Assembly: GCA_002221725.1 (NCBI GenBank)
Contig: NJFT01000232.1
Location: forward strand, 1-62,725
Direction of reading: 5' to 3'
Source: Scedosporium boydii
Taxonomy: Eukaryota > Ascomycota > Sordariomycetes > Microascales > Microascaceae
Length of the DNA stretch: 62,725 bases
The notes under the pieces are model-generated. The model did not search any database. It was not told the origin of the DNA and worked only from the letters and a program-made list of their open reading frames with translations. The number at the start of each line of letters is the position of its first letter. Position 1 is the first letter of the stretch. The translations under genes and the position numbers were made by a program. Positions 1-12,295 of this stretch are shown here, piece by piece.

Positions 1-401
1 ATATGAAGAAGAATAGATGTGAAATGGGGGAGAAATGTGAAGTTGAAGTTGGATGGGCCGAAATGGCGGTGTGGTTTTTGGGGGGGGCCGAATGTGGGGG
101 GGGGCCGGAAGTGGGGTGGGCAACTTACCATCTCTGGCGACGTATCTAGGGAAGTTGTATAGAGGTGTCGTAAGCCGATCCGCAGACCGACGAGCGCAAG
201 AGCAAAGGACCGTGCCCTCATCAGAGTGCGTACCGAGTACTAATCATCTTCAAAGACGTCGAGAAAAAATATCTATAAATATTCAGAGTGATGACCTACT
301 GAAATGGAAATATTTTCGTTCTGTTCTATCTTCATCCTCGTTCAAGCCAGCACGCAGACACTTCCTGCATAATCACAATCCAGAAACTAGACCAAGCAAC
401 C
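1..401 (+). promoter_or_regulatory. Upstream region of the SnoaL-like gene, with G-rich CreA-type sites
   Basis: No convincing gene lies here. The G-rich stretch at 61-120 contains GTGGGG at 94-99 and 111-116, which match the SYGGRG consensus of the fungal carbon catabolite repressor CreA. Paired or clustered SYGGRG sites are the functional form in known promoters; binding here is inference. The 126-residue open frame across the region is low-complexity and lacks family features. Confidence 0.3.
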
Positions 402-1537
402 ATGTCTGCCGAAGCCACCATCAAAGCCCTTGAGGCGCGCGTCGTTGCCGCTGAGCGACTCGCCCAGAGGGTAAGTAGGTACCGTTTATTTTATTTCTTT
501 TGGGGCGGTCTTGACCCCTTCTACACACCCTCCCCAGTGCCTCCGCCCGCGCGGGGATTGCCAGGTCCGCGACCTTTCCCATCGCGAAGCATGTCCGGTG
601 AACCAGTCTGCTAATTTCTCCCACTCTGTTAACCCCAGGCTCATGATCGCGGAGCAGTGGAGAACGTCTTCAGCAAGTACATGCATCTCCATAACGTCTT
701 CCAAGACGAGCAGATCAAGCCCCTCTGGGTGAAGCGAGGCACCTCGGGCATCCACGCCCAGTACACCAATGTCGGCGTCTACACCGACTATGACAACGTC
801 ATGAAGTACCACAGCGACCGCCCCTCGCCCAAGGGCAAGCTCATTCTCCACGAGACCACGACTCCCCTTATCGAGGTCGCTGAGGATGGCGAGACCGCAC
901 AGGGCTTCTGGCTGATGGCCGGTGTCGAGTCCGGTCTCTCCGACCCCAAGAACGTCGGCGCCATGCCCGAGGACCTCTACGAGCCCCGGGAGAAGGACGT
1001 CGGCGCCCAGCGCGTCTGGGCGCACTGGGTGTGGTGCCAGTATGCCCTCGATTTCCTGAAGCAGGATGGCGAGTGGAAGATCTGGCACTTCCGCTGCCTC
1101 GAGGTCGCACGCGCTCCCTACAGCGAGAACTGGATCACATTTGCCTCCAAGAACAAGGTGGCTTTCGAGAAGGTTTGTTGAAACCCTAACCCGACCCTAT
1201 TATGGACGGCGCATTTGTTTCTCTCCCTTGGCTGCTCTGGACTATTTCAAGCTAACCACACTTCCATCGACGTAGGATCTCGCCTACTTTGGACACGACG
1301 GAAAGGCAGTGTTCATGCCGACTCCGGACCAACCTGCTGTCAAGGTAACCAGCTCCCTCGAGGCCAGCAAGCTCATGTATCCCCCTTTTACTCAATCTCT
1401 CTCCAACGCCCGGCGCGTGTTACTAATCCGTACCTTCAATATAGAAAGCCGATATCTACAACCCCAACCTCAGCAGGAAGCTCGATGTCCCGCTTCCTCG
1501 CCCATACAAGACTTTCAGCGAGGTAGAGGAGTATTAA
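402..1537 (+). CDS. SnoaL-like (NTF2-fold) domain protein
   Basis: Four exons join cleanly: 402-470, 639-1172, 1276-1344 and 1445-1537, with GT...AG introns at 471-638, 1173-1275 and 1345-1444. They give 254 residues. After a short helical start (MSAEATIKALEARVVAAERL) the body has the NTF2-like pattern of SnoaL_4-type proteins: an early helix with HDRGAVENVFSKYMHLHN, a middle segment ending GFWLMAGVESG, and the strand pair WVWCQYALDFLKQDGEWKIWHF. Family members include cyclases, dehydratases and isomerases acting on polyketide or aromatic compounds, and many have no known reaction. No signal peptide is visible, so a cytosolic location is likely. It is the first gene of the putative metabolic cluster, and its substrate is not readable from sequence. 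The fold call is fairly secure; the role is open. Confidence 0.8.
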
Positions 1538-4353
1538 ACATGGGAAGGTTCTGGAAATGGCGGCGGAGAGTGTGACCATGTTTGGGATCAGCGCAAGGCA
1601 TCAATTTTGATTGATGTAACGATTGATTCATGAGCCAGCATTCTCTAACTATACTATGTGACGACAGGACTTAATATCATCTTGGATTAGGTAATCGGTA
1701 CGTGTTTCTGGACATTTGTAGATTTGATTCAACGCGGCGTATATGAATTTATCCCATTCCATCTCCATGAGAAGCAGGGGATAATTTAACAGCCAACCAC
1801 TGACAGTTCGTAAGGCCGCCAGATTAGGGCATCAAGTTGCGTACTGGTACTTGAATTGGCCTTCTCTTTATAGCTGCCTATGTACTTTTAGGGTTCATGC
1901 TCCTCGACCTTACCTGCTCCTATTCCTGTTTATACCCATGTTCCGCGATTCTCAGTGTTTTTGCCCTGACATGAATTCCATTGAGCCCGGGTGTCCAAGC
2001 AATATTGAAGCAGGAAAAGATTGAAAGGAGGATGAAAAAGACACACAGCTGGTATATCTTGCACAGGATTGAGGTGAGCCCCTGCTCGCAGTTAGACACC
2101 CTCAGAGCCATTTTTAACTTCGAATAGAAGGCAGTGTGCTATATGATGTGATTATATCCCTTGGCTAATTCGACTTCTATATTGCTTGTGTGTCGGATAT
2201 GTTTAGTCCATTCCATCCCCTATCCCTTCCAATGCTGGAAGAGCAAGTGAAGGAGATACATCTACCACGCCACCCTAAGCTATGATTGAATTTGGATGTA
2301 GCACATATTACAAAATCCTAACCCTAGTTATTGCTAATCATAACAGAAAGGAAAGAAACCATATCAGTTCTAGTTCACATGAACGGCAAGTAAAGGCTGT
2401 CCCAGCATTGAAAGCGTCACATTCGCATCGACCCCGCAGATCGCACTATCAACGCCGAAGACGAGGTCTCGGAAGCAGTAGAGAGTCAGTGACGGCCGCA
2501 AGGGTCATTGACATCGCATCCACGTCATTTGGCAGCTGCTTTCTTCTCGGGACGAGGTGGAGGAGGCGGCGGCGGAGAGGAGGGGAAGGAGGGGAAGGAG
2601 GAGGAGGATGAAGGGGGTGGGCTGGTTTGGCGAATTTCTCTCCAGGATGTCACAAATTGTTTCCCGAGGTGTGAGGTTAGGGTGTTGGTCGACGCCATCG
2701 TGAGGAAGTGTGGGGACGGTGTGCGAGAAGACTAAATGCTCTATTCGTCGGAGCAGGGGGTGGATCCTTTTGGCAGGGATGTGTGAGAGATCTGGGGAAA
2801 CCAAAGGATTTTCGGATCGACTTTCGTTTGTCCTCTCTATCCTTTTACTCCCTCTTCTCTTATTTTTTTCACCCGATATTCTTCCTTCGCTGATCCTTCT
2901 CAGCAACGCAGACGAAGACTGAGTAAGAGATGTTAATAACCCAGGAAAGTAATGTCCAGTATTGTGACGAGAGTCAAGTGGGAAAGAGAGTGACCGAAGG
3001 GGAGGTAAGGAGGCGGCATGTACCTTTCCTATCGGTTGGAGGATGATGCGAATAACGCCGTAAATGTCTGGTCAACAACTTGTTGGCCCAATTGACCAAT
3101 GAAGCAGGCAGTTGACGTTGTGCTGACGACGCAGCGAAAACATCGGAGATCCGGTTGGAGAAAGCTTGCAATATAGGTGTACTCCATGGCGGAGACGGCT
3201 GCTTAGTTAGTTAAGGCACGGGCAAGATGTATGTAAACTACCCCTAAAGACCTTGCCTCCGGCTGGCAAGCATTCGGGCCTGGGCCGAAGCTTATTTGCT
3301 CCAGGAATCAAATGCGGGGCCCCACACTATTTGATGTTAGGTCGGTAGGGGGCCCGCGTCCGAGGGGTGGCGGGCGGGGAAAGGGTGTAAACTTAACTAG
3401 TTGACGGCGTGTGCTCCATAGAACAACGGGATTTACCATGCTGACCACCCAGTCAAGAGGAAGAAACCTGGTTCATTTGCCCTCTCCCCCACGCTAATGT
3501 TTCCTACTTCCCCGCATAGCAACTTGACCTTTTCATTGCAGCATCATTACGTTCGCTCCTCTCATTCTCTATATCCCACCAAACCCTGACTAGCCGTCTT
3601 TCTCGTCATCCCCACGGGCAGATCGAAGAGGGACGAAGAAGTACCAACCCCGGAAAGGAAAGGGGGGTCTTCTCTTTCTCAAGTATGGCCCAATTAGAGC
3701 AAGGCGATTGTTGGATTTGCAACCCCGTCCCATACAGCCCCATACATGGCAGTTGTGATTGGCCTTCAAACTTGTGGAGAAGCCAACCGACCTAGGCATA
3801 ATGAAGCCCGACTCGACCCAGGCCCTCAAATTACCCCATACCCCAAGACGCCTCGATGCTAGTTCCCTGCAAAAATCCCTTGTAACTGGTAACCTTTTCC
3901 TTTTTGAGAAAAGGACTTCTGATCTGTATGTGGGGCGGATACCTGACCGGCACGCCCAAATATCCAGCATCACCCTTCGTACACTTGACCGTGCTGAGGC
4001 TATGTGGAGGAACCAACCGAGAATGCCAACCTCGTAAATGCTTTTCTCACGAGCTCATTATCGGTTGGCGATTACTCGGCATCCTTTTCGTTTTTTCTAT
4101 ATATTGTTTCTTCTTCGCGGATCATCTTGACTTGTCTTTCCCCCAAGCTCCTTGAAGTCTGGGCTCAATTCCTCCTTTGTGTGTAGGATATTGTCTCGAG
4201 ATCGCTATTCATCATAGTCGTCTTCGTTTCTATTCTCATCACAGACCCGTCCCCTCTCACCCGACTTCCACTTCTCTTCTTCTCTTCTTGATATTCCCAC
4301 GCACTCTTCCACTCTTCAACTTCCAAAGAGTGCGCAAGATAGGTCCGCCCAAC
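1538..4353. other. Intergenic region, including the MFS promoter
   Basis: I see no gene with family signal in these 2.8 kb. Short open frames on both strands (for example 2505-2906 minus and 3590-3973 minus) are low-complexity and unsupported. The purine-rich run near 2555-2615 and the pyrimidine-rich run 4255-4320 look like ordinary fungal intergenic and 5' leader sequence. The last 300 bases before 4354 are C/T-rich, as expected of a fungal transcription start. Confidence 0.5.
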
Positions 4354-6567
4354 ATGGACGAAACCAAGATTTCATACAAGCATGTCGAAGCTTCCGTCGA
4401 CGAGGTGTCTCCAGACAACATTGACAAGACCCACGCGCAAGACAGGCGGGACTTCCAGGGTGACGTCAACCTGGCCGGGCCTGGCGATGAGGTCTATCTC
4501 ATCCCCACGCCCAGCCTAGATCCTCGAGGTAAATAACAAAGAAGCGAGAATCTATTGTCACACCTGGAGAGGCAGAGGGGAAATTGCTTTCCCTCTTGTA
4601 CCTTCACCCCTTTCTCCATTCCTCCTCTGTGCAATTCAGCTCGCTCTAACGGATGGCTTCAACCGGACACAGACCCGTTGAACATGACTTTGCCTAGGAA
4701 ATTGGTAACACCACCCCACGATTCCTCCTCACCCCTATTCATAGAATGGCAAATGGCTGACCTATTGGGGTCAAATAGCTTTTACTTGGCATTGTAGCTG
4801 CGTTTAGCAGTATTGGCTTGTCCATGGTCAGCGGTCTTGTAAGTCGAAAGCAGCGCCATTCCCCGACTGTCTTGATAAAGAGTCTCTACTACCCCTAGAG
4901 GCTTTACAAATCCCGTAGGACATAGCTCGACTAACCTTCTTGAGTAGGGTGGCATTCTGAACTTGTTCATCCCTGTCTATATCGAAGAGGGCCGCAGTGT
5001 TGCCGAGGTTACCCGTATGTCGATACCATCCCTAGACCACACCCCACGGCCGTATAACAGCATCCGAGATAATGCCACAATACTTCGAAACACCGATCTG
5101 TTACCGGGTCGTTTGACTAGGAAGTATCTAACCTCTTTCTTCAGATCTGATGACTTTCCCGACTCTGTTCATGGGTATTGGCAATCTCGTCGGCATGCCC
5201 ATTGCCCTCGCGGTCGGCCGTCGCCCAGTTTTCCTCGCCTCCTGCCTCATCCTGGTCCTAGGCTGTGTTTTGTGCTCTGTCCAAAGGAGCTACGAATGGC
5301 ATCTCGGCGCCCGCTTGGTCCTCGCCCTTGCGGCCGGTCAGAGCGAAGCCCTTTGCCCGCTTATGGTGCAGGAAACCTTCTTCCTCCACGAGCGAGGAAA
5401 ATACCAGATGATCTTCACCGCTGCCGGTAACATCCTGACCACCATCATCACTCTCCTCACGTCCTACATTGGCAAGGGCATTGGCTCAGAGGGATGGTAT
5501 GGTCTCGGCGCTGGCATTGCGGGTATCATCTTCGCTGTCAGCATCTTCTTCCTCCCGGAGACGAAGTACAGCCGTCCCATCTCGGCGTACCAGGGCAATT
5601 CGTCCATCGTGAGCACGTTCGGCGCGGATGAGGGTGACGGTACGACGACGTACACTGCCTACCGCATCTCTGTCAATGCCGAGCGCGAGTTCGACTACGT
5701 CAACTTCAAGCCACGGACTTTGGCATCGGACATGCGCCTGTTCACGAATAAGCCGGACTGGGAGGAGGGTATCCGAACTGTGCGCCGCATGGCTTATGTC
5801 TTGTTCTTCCCCGATATCTTGTGGGCTTTCGTAAGTTGCAATGCATATTTTCTCCGTCATTTTTGAGGTGCAGGAAACCTAGAAACGAATCATCTGACTA
5901 ACATGTTGAAAAAAAGCTCCTAAACGGTTTGACTCTTGGTGTGAACATTGCTATGGGTACCACGTACGGTGCAATCCTCGGTGCTGCCCCTTACAGCTGG
6001 AAGGACGAGAACATCTCGTTCGCCATGGCCGGTCAGATTGTGGTCTCTTTCATCGCCCTTCCCGCTCTCGGCTGGGGTTCCGACTGGGTCATCAAGTACC
6101 TCGCCCGGCGCAACAACGGTGTTCACCAGCCCCAGTACCGTCTCGTCACTCTCATCCTGCCCACCATCGTCGGAGTCCTGTCTGCCGTCCTCTACGGTCA
6201 GGCGGCACAGCACCCCGAGAACCTACACTGGTTCGCCATCGTGTTCGCCGTCAGCGCGTACTACTTCGCCTTCGTCGGTGCCAACCAAGTCGGTATCGTG
6301 TACTCGCTTGACTCGTACCCGACGCGATCGGGCCCTTGTCTTGTCATCATCTGCGCTGTTCGCGGCATTCTGAGCTTCGGAACGTCATACGCTGTACAAC
6401 CTTTTATTGACTTGCGGGGTTACGATGGCGCCTTCATGATCTACGGCATCTTGACCGGAGTGCTTGGCGCGTTCGGTATCGTCATCTTCTTCCTGAGCCC
6501 CAGAATCCGTGCCTTCTGTTCTCGATTCGCCATCCGGACGAGTGATACCAAGCCTACATACTCGTGA
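4354..6567 (+). CDS. MFS transporter, DHA1/HOL1-like
   Basis: Six exons (4354-4528, 4673-4704, 4779-4838, 4948-5014, 5145-5830, 5917-6567) give an uninterrupted 556-residue protein. A cytoplasmic tail is followed by the DPLN motif common to this fungal MFS group, then about 12 hydrophobic segments. The loop 2-3 motif is degenerate (GNLVGMPIALAVGRRP), as in drug:H+ antiporter 1 type porters. A long central loop is rich in D, T and E, and the C-terminus ends in SDTKPTYS. It should move a small solute across the plasma membrane or a vacuolar membrane; whether it imports a substrate or exports a product is unknown. It sits between the SnoaL-like and CocE-type genes, so it is the natural transport component of the cluster. 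Exon 3 must begin at 4779, because the nearer AG at 4797 breaks the frame. Confidence 0.85.
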
Positions 6568-7315
6568 TCACCGCGTAATGCCATCACACACCGGGGTATC
6601 ATGTCAAGTACGCAGAAATTGGACCACTCCGAAATTGGACAGGTAGTCAGTGAGCATATAGGACACGGTAACGTGACTCCTTTGATCGCTACGAGGATCA
6701 AAGTGATAGGGTGTGGTTCAAGTGGGGAGAAATGTTGGATCCTTGCATGGTGCTATGTGTTACGTTTCTAGTGATGAGCCATGAGGCCAAAGGGGCGACG
6801 TTGGGAATATCTCCTTTATTGATATTTTATTTTCATACTTGAAGCCATCAATTTTTGACTTCTCACTGTTTAGTTTGATTGCTTTCCTGTGTCTGTTTCC
6901 AAGCTCATGTTGTATTTTCCCAGGTAATGAATTATGATCGAAGCAACAGAGCCTTCCGTTATTGTATAATCTCGCTCTTTAATTTTTTTCTCGCCAAGTG
7001 GCTCGCTAAGTAGGGCTCATTACAGTTAGTTTCCTGCCATGAAGAGATACAATTAAAGAGGAACAAGACGTAGGACGAGTTACGGTTATATGTAATCCAT
7101 GACTTGTTTCCTTTTCTTCCCTGAGGGCAAGACCCATTGGGGGGAAAAGTAATGGGAAGAAATACTGTCGTGAGACTTTTCGGTTGTTGCCTTTTTCCTT
7201 ACTTTGCTCATTGGTAGACAGGGTATCTAATTACATCTACATAGTTTAAAGAGTTATCCCGCTTATAGTTGAGTCCATTGACTTGGCATCCTCTCCCTTC
7301 TGTCCAACAGACCGC
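6568..7315. other. Convergent 3' intergenic region
   Basis: This stretch lies between the convergent MFS and hydrolase genes. It is AT-rich from about 6820 to 7260 and probably carries both 3' untranslated regions. No gene is seen. Confidence 0.5.
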
Positions 7316-9347
7316 CTACGGCTTGCCAACGTATGGAAGGATTACCGAACTGTGGTACTCCCCACCAAAGTGGATAGTGTGCTCTCCGTGGTTTAACTCA
7401 TGCTCCGGTCGGGGCTCAGACCAGGCGGCAAATTCAGCGGCGGCGTGGTTCTTTCCACCAATCTAGTGCCCACAGGTGTTAAAATACGAAGCAAACAAAA
7501 ATACAACTGGAAGACAATAGTGGTGATGAAGAAAAAAAAAATTAAAGGTCGGGATGGACTTACTCGGATGGTAACACTCTCGCCAGCGTCGTAATCCACG
7601 CCAAGAGTCCAGATACCAATCTCCAGTTTGACAATGGTTCCCGGCGTGACCTTCTCCTGCTTGGTGTGAGGGTGATAGGGGAAGTTGGGATGGATGCTGC
7701 GAGCGGGGTCAATAGCCCGTTGTGAAGCACGGAGAATACCCTGGGGACCGGTGTGGGTGTTGGTGCTCTGCTGGTCCTTCTCGTCAATCTCGGACAAGGA
7801 GTTGATGGGCGCCGCCGAGAGCGGGAAGTTGAGGTGCTTCATCACTTTGCCATCCTTGTCTTTCTTGAGGACAATGACGAAGACGACGAAGTCGTCCTGG
7901 GCCTTGGTCGAGACGTAGAGGTTGGCCTTGGGGAGACCGAGCAGCCGCGAAGGCTCGCTGAAGGTGTGCGTGAACTCAACCCAACTGTTTCGGTCTTCCG
8001 AGTTATACGACACGCTGGTGGCGTTTGCCAAGGGTGTCTGGGAGAGCTTGGCATTTTCCGTAAGAAAGAACTCGAGATACTGAGTTTCGGGAGGGGGGAA
8101 GTCCTTGAGGACAATGTCGTGCTCGGGCTCAGCGTCGCCGTACTTGAGCGTGGCCCAGCGCACCTTGGGGGTGTCACGCTCCCAGCCGTTGTCGATGCCC
8201 TTCAGGTAGAAGTCGAAGAACTGCGACAATTGCACGTTCGACTCGGGGAGGCTGTACAGCTCGAACCACTCCTGGTATGTTCCCCACTGGATCCATTTCT
8301 TGTCGTGGGGGATTTCCAGCCAGGCACGGATGGAACCCATGTTGTGGAGGCTGCTCACATCGGAGCCACGGATGTATGTGGGACACTTGATCTTGGTGAA
8401 GTCGGCGCGCTTGTCCTCCCAGAAAGCGTTGGTGGTAGTCGTGCGACGGTACATCTCGGCAACATCCTCGACACCCGAGTTCACGTGGCCTCGAAGGATC
8501 TCCTTTGTGATGAGGTCGAAGTTGCTCATGAAGAACCAGCCACCTGCGTGTGCGAGAGAGATAAACGTCAGTCCACGGGTACGACGCCATGTAGAGAAGA
8601 ATGATGCGGGGATCGAGAGAGGGAAAAGAGAATAAGTTTTTCTACGGGAGAGCGAGGAGGGTATTGGGGGAGGTATAATGACGAACCTCGGCAGAATTGC
8701 TCTCGATAAAGGTCACTGAGACCTTCCCAGGGCGCGATGGCCTTGAGCGAAGGCGGTTGTTGGGCGGCGGTGAACCACTGAGCGATGGCCAAGAAGGAGT
8801 TCCCGGCCATGCCGATGTTTCCACTGCACCAGTCGAGCTTGGCAACAGCTTCGACGACGTCATAACTATCCTCGGCCATCTGAGTTCCGGGAAGGGTGAT
8901 GAACCCGTCGCTGTTTCCGGCACCACGTGCGTCGATGCTGACAATAGCATAGCCCTTCTCACACCAGGCGGCCGGGTCCAGACCCTCGAACTTCTCCAGA
9001 CCACTGAGGTCACTCCGCTTGACGCAGGTGTGCCACTTGGTCATGGGAAGCATGTCGAGAGAACTGTATTTCTTGCCGTAGGGGGACCATCCGAGGATGG
9101 CGGGCACCTTCTCTGTGGCGTTGGCGGGATGGTAGACGTCGATGTAGAGACGAGCACCGTCGCGCACGACAATCTCGACATCGTGGTCGATGCGGATGTC
9201 AATGGGCAAGGGCTTCGTGTCGGCGCCAAAAGGTTGGGCGCCGGCCTTAATGACTTCCGACTCACCGGGACGGAAGCCGGTGTAGCCATTCTCGCCGATC
9301 TTGGGCTGCGCAATGCGCTTGAAGGCCACTTGAGGATATGCGGGCAT
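7316..9347 (-). CDS. CocE/NonD-type serine hydrolase (S15 peptidase superfamily)
   Basis: Three exons on the minus strand (9347-8687, 8543-7564, 7462-7316) give 595 residues. The last exon must be spliced in; it ends in HFGGEYHSSVILPYVGKP, the usual C-terminal strand of this family. The N-terminal alpha/beta-hydrolase domain shows the block VVRDGARLYIDVYHPAN, an oxyanion-region RGAGNSDG and the nucleophile elbow GNIGMAGNSF. A C-terminal jelly-roll domain starts near VRWATLKYGD. Relatives are cocaine esterase, alpha-amino-acid ester hydrolases and X-Pro dipeptidyl peptidases, which cleave ester or amide bonds by acyl-enzyme chemistry. There is no signal peptide, so intracellular action is expected. 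It is transcribed divergently from the dioxygenase gene with an 864-nt shared upstream region, which suggests co-regulation. The actual ester or amide substrate is unknown. Confidence 0.9.
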
Positions 9348-10211
9348 GGTTGAAGGATGTGTGTGGCTCTAGAGAATGTCGAGAAAAGAAGGTGAAAAGA
9401 CAAGGATAGGAACAAAATGAGGACAGCTAACGACGGCAGAGGAGGAAAAGGAGGTAAGAGGGAAGAGAACTCCATCAAATTGTCCGGAGGGAGGGGGGCA
9501 ATGGAAGGAAAAGGGACTCTGCGGAGATGGAGAAGTGGAATAAATACTGCGCTGGTAGGAAAGTTGGAGATGCAGGATATCGGAAAAGGGTAATTTGCAA
9601 TTGAAAACTCCAGGCCTCCGTTGCAAAAGTCCTGCGAAAACCTGTGCATACCGAGGGAATATAACTCAACCCCAACCTGCTCCGAGGAACTAGCTCGTCC
9701 CCTCGAAAGTAGGAACCTCGATCTGGGAACCGCGGAAATCTGTGTCAGAGTTTGTTGAAGCAAGTCGTGTCCGTCTATTCCGTCCAAATATTACAGGTGT
9801 ATTTACATTTTCCCCGCCTTTATCCCCCGCCATATTTATTTTGTCAAGGGCTCCTCTAAACGCCACACGAAGCGCATTAGAGTAGACGCCGATCGCCGCC
9901 GGTAGTTAGTGTGCTTCCGAGGATAATTCCCGAGGAGTCGTACCGTAACACGGCTTCGGGCAACGTCACGAGAACGAACCAAGGGACAACAAAAACTTGG
10001 AAACCATGAAGCCACAGGATCCAACGAGGCTAAAGAAATAATATAAATCCACCCCAAAACCTACACTTGATTCTCAAGGTTACCCTTTTCTCCGCATTGC
10101 CATCAATCGACATCACCACTTTTCCAAGACTCTCCAATTCAGCTTCAAATTACACCACTGCTACCCCCCAGTCTCCCCTGTAGCTCTAGTTCTTACTCCC
10201 TTCTCACCATC
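9348..10211. promoter_or_regulatory. Shared upstream region of the hydrolase and dioxygenase genes
   Basis: The two genes are transcribed away from each other from this 864-nt region, so it must hold both promoters. Pyrimidine-rich leaders border both start codons. CGG and CCG triplets occur around 9885-9985 but form no clear palindrome that I would name as a binding site. Confidence 0.5.
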
Positions 10212-11629
10212 ATGTCTACCACCACCACCGTCATAGAAGCCCGCACCTTCGCCGCTCAGTTCGAAGCCAAGGACCTCGTCGAGTTCGACCCCAACCGCGT
10301 CTACGGCGACTGGCGTGACGAGTTCCACAAGACGGGCTGCGTCGTCATCAAGAACGTCATCAGCCGCGAACGTGCCCAGTACTACTGCGACAAGCACATT
10401 GAATGGCTCAAGAAGTTCGATCTCGGCTTCGACGAGAAGAACCCCGACACCTGGAACGCCGACCACCTCCCCGAGGCCTTCAAGGGCGGCATGTACTACA
10501 AATACGGCGCCGCCCACGAGAAGTTCGCCTGGGACGCCCGTTCCGAGCCCGCTGTCATTGAGATCTTTGAGAGGCTCTGGGAGACCAAAGAGCTCCTCTG
10601 CTCTTTTGACGGTTTCAACATCTCGCTTCCCAACCGCAAGGACTTGACCTGGTCGCCCTGGCCTCACTGCGACCAGAACCCCGAGCGCAAGGGGTATGTA
10701 CCTTTTTTTTCCTTTTTGTTGTTGTTGTTGTTTGTGTTTATTTGCTCTCTATTTATTTTTTCAAGCTTTCCTTTTGTCTTTTTATCATTTATTCCAACCG
10801 AAAAAGAAAAAGAAAAATAAAAATAAAATTACCGCAAAGAAAGAAGAGGGAACAGTCACTAACATCAAAGTCCTCGCCAATGATTAGAATGCAAGCTGTC
10901 CAGGGCCTCCTCAACTTCGCCCCCAACGGCCCCAACGACGGTGGTCTCCTCCTCATGAAGGAAACCGCCCACCTCTTCAACGAATTCTTCAGCCAGAAGC
11001 GCGAACAGGCCGACCACGAGGACGCCCCGCCGCCAGAGATCAAGTACATGGACCTCTTCATCTTCTCCCAGAAGGACGTCCAGTGGTTCGCCGACCGCGG
11101 TTGCGAGCTCATCAAGGTCGACATGGAACCCGGCGACTTCGTCCTCTGGGACTCGCGCACCCTGCACTACGCCAAGTTTCCCGAGGGCAACCAGATCCGC
11201 CATGTCCAGTACATCTGCATGACGCCCAGGAAGTTCGCCACCGAGGAAGCCCTCAAGGCTAAGCAGGATTGCTTCAACAACTTTATCGGAACCACCCACT
11301 GGCCACACTGGTAAGTAACTTCACCCCATCCCTTCCCCTTCCCCCTCCTCCCACGATAGTCTTTGCTTGATCTAGTGTATTGCTTGTTCCTCCCAGCCAG
11401 GCACAAGCGAGGAAAGGTCAAAGCTCACTAGAGCCAATGATGGTGCCTGCAGATGAGATATCGAAACAGTACTAACGCTCTGCGCGTCCATTTCCTTAGC
11501 AACATCCGCCCCTCCGCCGAACCGCCAATGCGCAACGGCCAGATTGACCCTCACAACCGATCGGAACCATTCGAAAAGCCCGAGCGCAACGACGTTATTC
11601 TCAGACTAGCTGGTGTTAAGGGCTACTAG
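10212..11629 (+). CDS. Phytanoyl-CoA dioxygenase family Fe(II)/2-oxoglutarate oxygenase
   Basis: Three exons (10212-10693, 10888-11310, 11500-11629) give 344 residues. Iron ligands are visible as H-C-D in SPWPHCDQNP and a distal His in DSRTLHYAKFPEGN. The downstream Arg in NQIRHVQYICM is well placed to bind 2-oxoglutarate. The GDFVLWDSRTLH segment is characteristic of the double-stranded beta-helix core. Known members hydroxylate, desaturate or cyclise fatty acyl-CoA, alkaloid or terpenoid substrates. No signal peptide or peroxisomal tripeptide is present (C-terminus GVKGY). The first intron is T-rich, with a (TTG)n run, and the second ends in TTCCTTAG. It shares its upstream region with the CocE-type hydrolase and precedes the FAD monooxygenase, so it is a likely oxidative step of the same pathway. 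Confidence 0.9.
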
Positions 11630-12052
11630 GATGAGACCGGGGTCCCAGAAGGATCAATCAAACCAAAAATGGAAGAAAATCTGACGATAACACGGGCTTA
11701 GTGAAGGGGGAGAAATTGGGGGTGAGCGGGGGATAACCTGGGGCAAAAGCCCCAACGATGATAGGGTAGACACGTCCATTGGCAATGCCTATGCGAGACT
11801 CCATGATTTGTAGTTCTCCAGATCATCCTGTACTTTTTGCGACTTCAACCCTTTCATGAATTATGAGATCAAGGCCTGTTTCAAATGCCCTCTTCAATTT
11901 CCAATGTCAGCTCCGTTCGGAATATTTCTCCACATGTGACAACCCCTGAAAGTTGTTCAACAGAATATTTAATATGGCAGTTGGTGAACATTCTCTAACT
12001 CGCGTTTCTCGTCGTGCCAAATTGTCACTTCATATCCAAACTCTTAATCCAA
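11630..12052. other. Intergenic region after the dioxygenase gene
   Basis: Untranslated and spacer sequence. Nothing recognisable is seen before the transposase remnant that begins near 12053. Confidence 0.4.
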
Positions 12053-12295
12053 ATGAGAGGCCAATATGACGAACTAGACCGTCAGGAAGCTCTAGACGCA
12101 GTCAGAAATGGGCCTTCAATCCGGGGGGCATCTGGGATCTGGGGTATACCTCCAACAACCATAGAAAACCGGTTGTATGGCCAGCGGAAGAGATCAGATG
12201 CATTCGCCAGATTACAGAGTCTCAGTCCTACCCAAGAAGCCCATTTAACATCACGGGTTTTGACCCAGGCAGCTATAGGACTCCCCGCAAGTTTT
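12053..12295 (+). pseudogene. Truncated CENP-B/Psq-type HTH transposase remnant
   Basis: The open frame here reads like the N-terminus of fungal pogo-like DDE transposases. It has an ALDAVRNGPSIRGASGIWGI helix-turn-helix, the PPTTIENRLYGQ segment, and the ALQRLSP-like linker seen as LQSLSPTQEAHLTSRVL followed by GLP. Similarity stops after about 80 residues, where the next expected CENP-B helix is replaced by unrelated sequence. No DDE catalytic domain, terminal inverted repeat or target duplication is visible nearby. It is therefore a dead fragment stranded inside the metabolic cluster, which is otherwise free of repeats. Confidence 0.6.

Noticed and set aside
2505..2906. 133-codon minus-strand frame
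   Set aside because: Leucine- and serine-rich low-complexity translation of a purine-rich repeat; no splice partners or family signal.
7753..8604. 283-codon open frame on the plus strand
   Set aside because: Antisense shadow of the CocE-type hydrolase exon 2; biased composition and no motif.
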